Part shown: positions 12,201-24,200 of the stretch, piece by piece | Layout of the letters: every line of letters starts with the position of its first letter | How positions within the stretch are numbered: position 1 is the first letter of the stretch | Source of the DNA: Aradus depressus | Taxonomy: Eukaryota; Arthropoda; Insecta; Hemiptera; Aradidae | Assembly: GCA_963662175.1 (NCBI GenBank) | Contig: OY759223.1 | Span: 12,130,249-12,194,248 of the forward strand | Reading direction: 5' to 3' | DNA length: 64,000 bases | The notes under the pieces: generated by a model | What the model was told of the DNA's origin: nothing | Seen by the model: the letters and a program-made list of their open reading frames with translations, nothing else | Database searches by the model: none | Translations under genes and position numbers: made by a program

Positions 12201-15200
12201 TTATGTTTGAACAATAGTATTCTTCATGTTCATCACAGAAACATCCAAAAGTAATTTACTCCGAAATACTATTCGTTGTAATAATAAAAGGTAAATATAA
12301 CAAATTAATTTTTAGTTTATATGTTAATTGAGAAATGCATACACAACATAGATACTTCTTTGATTTCAAATTATTCTGAAAAATTGTTTAAAAAAACTCT
12401 TGTTTTTACTATTATTATTTTTTTTTTATTATATTAAACTGAAGGAAACAATGATTGTAGAATATATTGTTCACAGTTTGAATAGCGTTACAAAATGTTA
12501 TAACAAAAAGGTCAGCGTAGCGGAATTTAAGTCTGAAAGATGTATTTGCTAATCCTCGTTGCGATGCGTCCTAACAAGTATTTATTATAGGAACACCAAT
12601 GATTTGATTAGGGCTGCCATCTATCGGAAGATGGTTGGTCTACATATTGAAAAAATTTTCCCTTTCTTTTTTTTTTTTTTTTTTAATGTCCGAAAATTCA
12701 AACACTATTTCCCGACATTATTTGCGCTAGAAAATAAAAATGTTAAGTTGTCATACCTACTTAAGGTCTCAGCCTCAAAGTGGCTCATTTTGACATATAA
12801 TGATGTATACAGGGTGTCTTAATAACACCTACTCTTTTTCTGAACTTGTAACTAAACGATTTACATAAAGGAAATTCCTTCATTGTTTTTTCTTTCTGCC
12901 TCTTTTTTTCAATTGCATTACAAAAAATAAATAAATAAGAAAATAATTTCAAAAACGTCTCCTAAATTGTTTGATAGCTTCTTAGAATTACGCTAAAAAA
13001 ATAAATAAAAAGATGAATTTTGCATAGTAAAAAGACAGAAATAAACTTAAAATAAAATAATACATAATCAATACGTCTTGGTACAGTACAATGTTATTTA
13101 ATACCTACCCAAATATAGACACTCCAAATCCGTTGACAGTCCACCTGACAGATCCATTTTGGATTACCAAAGGCCCGAACATGTAGTGTTGTTACAATCC
13201 CATTACGTACCAAATTGATAAATAATAATAAAACTATTTCTTATTAATAAGTAGGGTTTGTGGGTGTACCTTGAACATTCATGATTGATCTTACCTTCAA
13301 CTGTTTGAGCCCTGTTTTACTGCTGATTGCTAATCTTTCTGCTTTCTCAGTTGAACTTAGTAAGTGTAGACGTAATGTAGTGATTTCTATTTGTTTTTTT
13401 TCCTTTATTATCCCTCTTAACGCCGTTTATTCTTTCAAAAACTGATTGTATTAATATCATTTTGATTATGTGGCATTTATTTTAAGTTCATTTCTGTCTT
13501 CTCACTCTGCAAAACATTGCTTGTTTTTTTTTTTCTACATTAGGCAGTTTATAAAGATTATTGATGGTTGGATACATAATACATTTGTCAACGCCTAGAG
13601 CATTCACGTTTTCCTATCCTTGCTACAAGCAAGAAGAATCTTTAATAATATTAGGACTCTTGAGATTCATAATAGTTATTGATGATTGGATTCATATTAC
13701 ATTTGACAACGCCTAGAGCATTCACGTTTTCCTATCCTTGCTACAAGCAAGAAGTAGGTTTTTTGAGGGCGCCGGTAGCTCAGTGGTATGCGTGCTTGAC
13801 TTCTGAGCTCAAGGTCGTGGGTTCGTAGCCCGACCGAGGCCCTTAGTTTATTTTATCTGGGAGGTAAAATAAACTTAAGCACGCCGTCCTTCGGATGGGA
13901 CGTTAAGCGATGGTCCCGAGCCTGTACGATGTCAGGTACTCGTTAAAGACCCCTACCCTAGATGAATAAAAATTTAGGGCAGGCAAAATTTAGGACTCCC
14001 ACAGTAGAGTCGGGCTCATGTCCACCAGAGTGACGAAAGAGCGCTCTGGTAGTAGGCGATATGACCTCGTAGTTAAAGCCCGGGCATGAGTCATAAAACC
14101 TAACCTAACCTAGGAAGTAGGTTTAGTTACTTACATTAGGACTCTTGAGATTTATAATAATTATTGATGACTGGATTCATATTAAATTTGCCAACTACTA
14201 GAGCATTCACGTTTTCCTATCCTTGCTACAAGCAAGAAGTAGGTTTAGTTAATTACATTAGGTCTCTTGAGATTTATAATGATTATTGATGACTGGATTC
14301 ATATTACATTTGCCAACGCCTAGAGCATTCACGCTTTCCTATCATTGCTACAAGCAAGTAGAAGGATTAGTAATATTAGGTCTCTTGAGATTTATAATGA
14401 TTATTGATGAATGGATTCATATTACATTTGCCAACGCCTAGAGCATTCACGTTTTCCTATCCTTGCTACAAGCAAGAAGTAGGTTTAGTTACTTACATTA
14501 GGTCTCTTGAGATTTATAATGATTATTGATGACTGGATTCATATTACATTTGCCAACGCCTAGAGCATTCACGTTTTCCTATCCTTGCTACAAGCAAGTA
14601 GAAGAATTAGTAATATTAGGTCTCTTGAGATTTATAATGATTATTGATGATTGGATTCATATTAAATTTGCCAACGCCTAGAGCATTCACGCTTTCCTAT
14701 CATTGCTACAAGCAAGTAGAAGGATTAGTAATATTAGGTCTCTTGAGATTTATAATAATTATTGATGACTGGATTCATATTAAATTTGCCAACTACTAGA
14801 GCATTCACGTTTTCCTATCCTTGCTACAAGCAAGAAGTAGGTTTAGTTACTTACATTAGGTCTCTTGAGATTTATAATAATTATTGATGAATGGATTCAT
14901 ATTACATTTGCCAACGCCTAGAGCATTCACGTTTTCCTATACTTGCTACAAGCAAGAAGTAGGTTTAGTTACTTACATTAGGTCTCTTGAGATTTATAAT
15001 GATTATTGATGACTGGATTCATATTACATTTGCCAACGCCTAGAGCATTCACGCTTTCCTATCATTGCTACAAGCAAGTAGAAGGATTAGTAATATTAGG
15101 TCTCTTGAGATTTATAATGATTATTGATGATTGGATTCATATTACATTTGCCAACGCCTAGAGCATTCACGTTTTCCTATCCTTGCTACAAGCAAGTAGA

Positions 15201-18200
15201 AGAATTAGTAATATTAGGTCTCTTGAGATTTATAATGATTATTGATGACTGGATTCATATTAAATTTGCCAACGACTAGAGCATTCACGTTTTCCTATCC
15301 TTGCTACAAGCTGATTTATAATAATTATTGACGATTCAATTCATAATACATTTGCCAACGACTAGAGCATTCATCTTTTCCTATCCTTGCTACAAGCTGA
15401 TTTATAATAATTATTGACGATTCAATTCATAATACATTTGCCAACGACTAGAGTATTCTTGTTTTCCTTTCTTTGCTACAAGGAAGTAGAAAGTTTAACA
15501 ATATTAGGACTTTTGAATATTATAAGGATCATTGATGATTGGATTCATAATACAGTTTTCAATGAGCAGAGCATTAAAATTTTCCCTTTCTTTGCTACAA
15601 GTAGAAGGATTAACAGTATTCGGAATTATTGATGAATAATTTCAAAATACATTCGCCAATGACTAGAGTATTAATGATTTCCTATCCTTGCTACAGGTAG
15701 AAGGATATTAGGACCCATGAAACCTATAATGATTATTGATGATTGGATTCATAATAGTTTAGCCAACGACTAGAGCATTCACGTTTTCATATCATTGCTA
15801 CAAGCAAGTAGAAGGATTAGTAATATTAGGACTCTTGAGATTTTTGATGATTGTATTCTTAATACATTTGCCAATGACTAGGGCATTCATCATGCTTGAG
15901 AAAGAAAGCAATATTAGGACCCATGAAATTTATTATTATTATTGATGATTGGATTCATAATATTTTTATTTCTTTGAGATTTAGGCTTATTACTGCAGTT
16001 TGGTTGTATTTTCATATCTATTTTGGGTTCAAAGATTTGGATCGTAGTCCATCGTATCGTGTTGAATGGTTGACGGCGGCTGCTTTCTGTTCGTACCCAT
16101 GAATTGGGTTCCTGTATGGTGTGCTTCTCAGAGAGGAAATTATATTTTGGGATAACTTCTACGAATCACTTAGAATTGCATCGATTCCTAACATATGGTG
16201 TTCAATGGAAGACGAGGCATTCGGGTAGCTGCTATCTTTTCTCGTGAAGTTGGTTTCAGTATGGTAGTACTCAAAGTGACATTCTTGGATAACTCCTACA
16301 AATCACTTGGATATGCATCGATTTCTGAACTATCGTGTTGAAAGGAAGACGAGTCATTCGGTTAGCTGCTGCTCTCTGCTCTCATGAAGCTGGTTCTGTA
16401 CGGTACTACGTAAAGTGGCAATGACATTCTTGGATAACTCCTACAATCACTTGGATATGCATCGATTTCTGAACTATCGTGTTGAAAGGAAGACGAGTCA
16501 TTCGGTTAGCTGCTGCTCTCTGCTCTCATGAATCTGGTTCTGTACGGTACTACGTAAAGTGGCAATGACATTCTTGGATAACTCCTACGAATCACTTGGA
16601 TTTGCATCGATTTCTGAACTATCGTGTTGAAAGGAAGACGAGTCATTCGGTTAGCTGCTGCTCTCTGCTCTCATGAAGCTGGTTCTGTACGATACTACGT
16701 AAAGTGGCAATGACATTCTTGGATAACTCCTAAGAATCACTTGGATTTGCATCGATTTCTGAAATATCGTGTTGAAAGGAAGACGAGTCATTCGGTTAGC
16801 TGCTGCTCTCTGCTCTCATGAAACTGGTTCTGCACGGTATTACGTAAAGTGGTAATGACATTCTTGGATAACTCCTACGAATCACTTAGATTTGTATCGA
16901 TTTCTTCTCTGTTGAAAGGAAGACGAGTCATTCGGTTAGTTGCTGCTCTCTGCTCTCATGAAGCTGGTTCTGTACGGTATTACGTAAAGGGCAATGACAT
17001 TTTTGGAAAACTCCTACAAAACCCTTAAATTCGCATCGTGTTGTATCGTATCGTGTTAAATGGTTGACAAGGCATTCTGTGAGTTGCTGTTTTCTGTTGT
17101 CAAGAAGCTGGTGGTTCCCAAAGTGTCTATCATCTCAAATCCCTTAGATTTGCTTCGTATATCTAACGTATCGAGTTGAATCGTAGATGAGGCATTCGGT
17201 TAGCTGCTACTTGCTGTTCTCTTGAAGGTGCGTTCTGTACGGTGCTAAGCAATAAGACAATGACATTTATAATAACTCCTAGGAATCAATTAGAAGTGTT
17301 CCGCTGTTTCTTCCTCATTTGAAGTAAACAACACGTACTCATGTGGCTGCTTCTCCCTGCTCTGTTCTTATATGAGACAGTTCTTATCATGCCCAGATTC
17401 AACGCATCTTTGCCTTTTCTCGCCGTATTAATTCTTTTCCACGTATTCTCTGACATGGTACTCATTCATAGTACCAGTACCCATCAATGGTTATACTTTT
17501 TGCAGTATACTTTTGAAACTCACAAGAAAATTCTAATTGAACATTCAATAGTTTTTATCGACGACAGTTCGTGAGCAATTCACTATTCTTGATTTTCATT
17601 TAGGCGTAGGGCCTGCTTAATGATCAGCAAAGTTCAGTAAATACTATAGATATTGAGCGATCTTGATCGAAAGAAATAATCCACAGTGCACCCACTATAG
17701 GAAAGATATACAATGGCTCCTTCTCTTGGACTAAATTCTGAAACGATACAAAATGTTAATATATTAGACACAGTGCTTATGGTAATTTGCTCAATTATTA
17801 TCTTAACTCATACTCCGAAATGTAACACTCCAGAACTGTCAGTAACATTCGACAATGGTTCTTTTCAGCTGAACCTGTTATACAAGAAAAGCCAACACCA
17901 TGCCAACCTTCTCCTTGTGGTACAAATGCGGTGTGCAAAGAACAAAATGGAGCTGGTTCGTGCTCTTGCCTATCGGAGTATATTGGAAACCCTTATGAGA
18001 GCTGCAGACCAGAGTGCGTCCACAACAGTGATTGCCCTTCAAACAAAGCTTGCGTTCGAAATAAGTGTCAGGATCCTTGCCCTGGTACTTGTGGACAAAA
18101 CGCAGAATGTCAAGTTGTGAATCATCTTCCGTCGTGTACCTGCTTTCCTGGTTACATCGGAGATCCATTCAGATATTGCAACATCATACCTCCACAAAGT

Positions 18201-21200
18201 AAGATCTTTGGTTAGTCATTCTTTCTTGAGGTATATTTCGGTTCACTGTTATGAAAGATTCTCATGCCCGACTTTGTTCCCACAGCTGTTCAGGAAGCTC
18301 CCAAGGACCCTTGCAATCCATCACCATGCGGGCCCAACAGCCAGTGCAAAGTGAACAATGGACAAGCTATATGTTCATGTTTACCCGAATATATCGGAGC
18401 TCCGCCAGGATGTAGACCTCAATGTGTTGTGAGCACGGAGTGTCCTTCACACCAAGCTTGCGTGAACCAAAAATGTGTGGATCCTTGTCCAGGCACCTGT
18501 GGTCAGAACGCTGAATGTCAAGTGATAAATCATAGCCCTATTTGTTCCTGTCGTTCGGGATTTACTGGAGATCCATTTTCCAGATGTTATCGCATACCAC
18601 GTAAGCACAATTAAAGCCGTTATATCTATCTCAATATGGAATCAGCCTTTCCTCCATTTTAATCTTGGGTGTTTTTTCATAGCGCCTCCACCACCAATTG
18701 CCTCACCTGTGCCAGTCAATCCTTGTCTACCATCCCCTTGTGGACCTTATTCTCAATGCAGGGACAACAATGGCTCGCCATCGTGTTCATGTCTTCCCGA
18801 GTACTCAGGCTCCCCACCAAACTGCAGGCCTGAATGCTCCATAAATGCTGAGTGTGCTAGCAATTTGGCTTGCATTAGGGAAAAGTGTCGAGATCCGTGT
18901 CCTGGTTCGTGCGGGGCTGGAGCCAACTGCAACGTCATTAACCATACTCCGATTTGCACTTGCCCAGAAGGATATACAGGAGATCCATTTAACAATTGCT
19001 TCCCGAAACCTCCTCCACGTAAGAATCAATAATTCCAATCAGTTATCAGTATTCATCTAGTGTCCATTGCCTGTTACAAGATAATTATGTGGTTATTTTG
19101 CCCTTTTTCTACAGCGGCGGAACCAGTGCAAAGTGATCCTTGTAACCCATCACCATGTGGCTCTAATGCTCAGTGCCACGATGGTGTATGCACGTGTCTC
19201 CCCGAATATCAAGGGGATCCGTATACAGGTTGCAGGCCCGAGTGTGTCCTCAACAATGACTGTCCGAGAAACAAAGCTTGTATTCGAAATAAATGTGCTG
19301 ATCCGTGCCCTGGTACTTGCGGACAAAATGCACGTTGCGATGTGGTCAATCATATTCCAATGTGCTCGTGCCTGCAGGGAATGTCAGGAAACCCTTTCAT
19401 TCAATGCTCACCAGTAGCTGGTTAGTATCGGATTCTCATATTCTCTATTTTAGTCGTGGATTGCCAGGTTTCCTTATCATTGTCGTTCTTTCAGCTCCTA
19501 TCGAATCGACACCCTGTCAACCTTCTCCATGTGGACCATACAGTCAATGCCGACCAATCAACGGGCAGTCAGTCTGCTCCTGCCAGTCTGGTTACAAAGG
19601 AATGCCGCCTTCGTGCAGACCTGAGTGTGTGGTTAACTCGGATTGTGGTCGGAATGAAGCTTGCAATAATCAGAAATGTAGAAACCCATGCGTGGGTACT
19701 TGCGGTGTGGGCGCCAGATGTGAAGTCGTCAACCACAATCCAATCTGTAGTTGTCCTGCCCGATATACTGGAGATCCATTCATTAGATGCCATCCAATTC
19801 GTAAGAGCTCTCGTATTTATCTTAAATAATGATTTTCAACCCTTTCTTTTTCTGACCCTTTTTATTTTTGGTACAGCTGAAGCGGCACCAGTTGCGCAAG
19901 AACAGACGGATCCATGCATTCCTTCACCTTGTGGTCCCAACGCACAATGCAAGGTTGTCGGAACAAGTCCTTCCTGCTCCTGTTTGCCCAACTTTAACGG
20001 GATCCCACCTAATTGTCGACCAGAATGTGTCAGTAACGGAGAATGCTCTAGTCATTTGGCTTGTATAAATCAAAAATGCAAAGATCCCTGCCCTAATACG
20101 TGTGGAGCGAATGCCATTTGTCGAGTCGTCAGTCATACGCCACAGTGCTTGTGCTCTCCCGGATACACTGGAGATCCATTTGTTCAATGTTCGGTTGTTC
20201 AACGTAAGTTCTTGCTCCTCATATTTTCTCATTATGCAGGTTTAATTTGTATTTAAGAATTCTCCTAATTTGGGAATTGGCTCTTTTCAGTTGAACCAAT
20301 TGTACAAGAAAGGCCAACACCATGCCAACCTTCTCCTTGTGGTACAAATGCGGTGTGCAAAGAACAAAATGGAGCTGGTTCGTGCTCTTGCCTACCGGAG
20401 TATATTGGAAACCCTTACGAGGGCTGCAGGCCAGAGTGCGTTCTCAACAGTGATTGTCCTTCAAACAAAGCTTGCATTCGAAATAAGTGTCAGGATCCTT
20501 GCCCTGGTACTTGTGGACAAAACGCAGAATGTCAAGTTGTGAATCATCTTCCGTCGTGTACCTGCTTTCCTGGTTACACCGGAGATCCATTCAGATATTG
20601 CAACATCATACCTCCACAAAGTAAGATCTTTGGTTAGTGATTCTTTCTTGAGGTATATTTCGGTTCACTGTTATGAAAGATTCTCATGCCCGACTTTGTT
20701 CCCACAGCTGTTCAGGAAGCTCCCAAGGACCCTTGCAATCCATCACCATGCGGGCCCAACAGCCAGTGCAAAGTGAACAATGGACAAGCTATATGTTCAT
20801 GTTTACCCGAATATATCGGAGCTCCGCCAGGATGTAGACCTCAATGTGTTGTGAGCACGGAGTGTCCTTCACACCAAGCTTGCGTGAACCAAAAATGTGT
20901 GGATCCTTGTCCAGGCACCTGTGGTCAGAACGCTGAATGTCAAGTGATAAATCATAGCCCTATTTGTTCCTGTCGTTCGGGATTTACTGGAGATCCATTT
21001 TCCAGATGTTATCGCATACCACGTAAGCACAATTAAAGCCGTTATATCTATCTCAATATGGAATCAGCCTTTCCTCCATTTTAATCTTGGGTGTTTTTTC
21101 ATAGCGCCTCCACCACCAATTGCCTCACCTGTGCCAGTCAATCCTTGTCTACCATCCCCTTGTGGACCTTATTCTCAATGCAGGGAAAACAATGGCTCGC

Positions 21201-24200
21201 CATCGTGTTCATGTCTTCCCGAGTACTCAGGCTCCCCACCAAACTGCAGGCCTGAATGCTCCATAAATGCTGAGTGTGCTAGCAATTTGGCTTGCATTAG
21301 GGAAAAGTGTCGAGATCCGTGTCCTGGTTCGTGCGGGGCTGGAGCCAACTGCAACGTCATTAACCATACTCCGATTTGCACTTGCCCAGAAGGATATACA
21401 GGAGATCCATTTAACAATTGCTTCCCGAAACCTCCTCCACGTAAGAATCAATAATTCCAATCAGTTATCAGTATTCATCTAGTGTCCATTGCCTGTTACA
21501 AGATAATTATGTGGTTATTTTGTCCTTTTTCTACAGCGGCGGAACCAGTGCAAAGTGATCCTTGCAACCCATCACCATGTGGCTCTAATGCTCAGTGCCA
21601 CGATGGTGTATGCACGTGTCTCTCCGAATATCAAGGGGATCCGTATACAGGTTGCAGGCCCGAGTGTGTCCTCAACAATGACTGTCCGAGAAACAAAGCT
21701 TGTATTCGAAATAAATGTGCTGATCCGTGCCCTGGTACTTGCGGACAAAATGCACGTTGCGATGTGGTCAATCATATTCCAATGTGCTCGTGCCTGCAGG
21801 GAATGTCAGGAAACCCTTTCATTCAATGCTCACCAGTAGCTGGTTAGTATCGGATTCTCATATTCTCTATTTTAGTCGTGGATTGCCAGGTTTCCTTATC
21901 ATTGTCGTTCTTTCAGCTCCTATCGAATCGACACCCTGTCAACCTTCTCCATGTGGACCATACAGTCAATGCCGACCAATCAACGGGCAGTCAGTCTGCT
22001 CCTGCCAGTCTGGTTACAAAGGAATGCCGCCTTCGTGCAGACCTGAGTGTGTGGTTAACTCGGATTGTGGTCGGAATGAAGCTTGCAATAATCAGAAATG
22101 TAGAAACCCATGCGTGGGTACTTGCGGTGTGGGCGCCAGATGTGAAGTCGTCAACCACAATCCAATCTGTAGTTGTCCTGCCCGATATACTGGAGATCCA
22201 TTCATTAGATGCCATCCAATTCGTAAGAGCTCTCGTATTTATCTTAAATAATGATTTTCAACCCTTTCTTTTTCTGACCCTTTTTATTTTTGGTACAGCT
22301 GAAGCGGCACCAGTTGCGCAAGAACAGACGGATCCATGCATTCCTTCACCTTGTGGTCCCAACGCACAATGCAAGGTTGTCGGAACAAGTCCTTCCTGCT
22401 CCTGTTTGCCCAACTTTAACGGGATCCCACCTAATTGTCGACCAGAATGTGTCAGTAACGGAGAATGCTCTAGTCATTTGGCTTGTATAAATCAAAAATG
22501 CAAAGATCCCTGCCCTAATACGTGTGGAGCGAATGCCATTTGTCGAGTCGTCAGTCATACGCCACAGTGCTTGTGCTCTCCCGGATACACTGGAGATCCA
22601 TTTGTTCAATGTTCGGTTGTTCAACGTAAGTTCTTGCTCCTCATATTTTCTCATTATGCAGGTTTAATTTGTATTTAAGAATTCTCCTAATTTGGGAATT
22701 GGCTCTTTTCAGTTGAACCAATTGTACAAGAAAGGCCAACACCATGCCAACCTTCTCCTTGTGGTGCAAATGCGGTTTGCAGAGAACAAAATGGAGCTGG
22801 TTCGTGCTCTTGCCTACCGGAGTATATTGGAAACCCTTACGAGGGCTGCAGGCCAGAGTGCGTTCTCAACAGTGATTGTCCTTCAAACAAAGCTTGCATT
22901 CGAAATAAGTGTCAGGATCCTTGCCCTGGTACTTGTGGACAAAACGCAGAATGTCAAGTTGTGAATCATCTTCCGTCGTGTACCTGCTTTCCTGGTTACA
23001 CCGGAGATCCATTCAGATATTGCAACATCATACCTCCACAAAGTAAGATCTTTGGTTAGTCATTCTTTCTTGAGGTATATTTCGGTTCACTGTTATGAAA
23101 GATTCTCATGCCCGACTTTGTTCCCACAGCTGTTCAGGAAGCTCCCAAGGACCCTTGCAATCCATCACCATGCGGGCCCAACAGCCAGTGCAAAGTGAAC
23201 AATGGACAAGCTATATGTTCATGTTTACCCGAATATATCGGAGCTCCGCCAGGATGTAGACCTCAATGTGTTGTGAGCACGGAGTGTCCTTCACACCAAG
23301 CTTGCGTGAACCAAAAATGTGTGGATCCTTGTCCAGGCACCTGTGGTCAGAACGCTGAATGTCAAGTGATAAATCATAGCCCTATTTGTTCCTGTCGTTC
23401 GGGATTTACTGGAGATCCATTTTCCAGATGTTATCGCATACCACGTAAGCACAATTAAAGCCGTTATATCTATCTCAATATGGAAACAGCCTTTCCTCCA
23501 TTTTAATCTTGGGTGTTTTTTCGTAGCGCCTCCACCACCAGTTGCCTCACCTGTGCCAGTCAATCCTTGTCTACCATCCCCTTGTGGACCTTATTCTCAA
23601 TGCAGGGACAACAATGGCTCGCCATCGTGTTCATGTCTTCCCGAGTACTCAGGCTCCCCACCAAACTGCAGGCCTGAATGCTCCATAAATGCTGAGTGTG
23701 CTAGCAATTTGGCTTGCATTAGGGAAAAGTGTCGAGATCCGTGTCCTGGTTCGTGCGGGGCTGGAGCCAACTGCAACGTCATTAACCATACTCCGATTTG
23801 CACTTGCCCAGAAGGATATACAGGAGATCCATTTAACAATTGCTTCCCGAAACCTCCTCCACGTAAGAATCAATAATTCCAATCAGTTATCAGTATTCAT
23901 CTAGTGTCCATTGCCTGTTACAAGATAATTATGTGGTTATTTTGTCCTTTTTCTACAGCGGCGGAACCAGTGCAAAGTGATCCTTGCAACCCATCACCAT
24001 GTGGCTCTAATGCTCAGTGCCACGATGGTGTATGCACGTGTCTCTCCGAATATCAAGGGGATCCGTATACAGGTTGCAGGCCCGAGTGTGTCCTCAACAA
24101 TGACTGTCCGAGAAACAAAGCTTGTATTCGAAATAAATGTGCTGATCCGTGCCCTGGTACTTGCGGACAAAATGCACGTTGCGATGTGGTCAATCATATT

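Noticed and set aside
11968..12210. Possible membrane protein of 80 residues
   Set aside because: It is a translation of T-rich low-complexity DNA into Phe/Leu/Val, with no other support.
13767..13845. tRNA gene
   Set aside because: A and B boxes are present, but no closed cloverleaf with acceptor stem was found, and the same head begins other SINE copies with target duplications.
17713..18120. ATG-started open frame running into exon A1
   Set aside because: It reads exon A1 out of the EGF frame and would destroy the cysteine pattern. The upstream part is intron.
19924..20232. Minus-strand open frames opposite the EGF exons
   Set aside because: They are mirror shadows of a cysteine-rich coding strand, are copied with the array, and have no independent features.
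19456..20256. 266-residue open frames repeated every 2,422 bp
   Set aside because: They read exon E in the wrong frame, continue through the 76-bp intron, and only then enter the true frame of exon F. The splice sites at 19494, 19801 and 19876 explain the region better.
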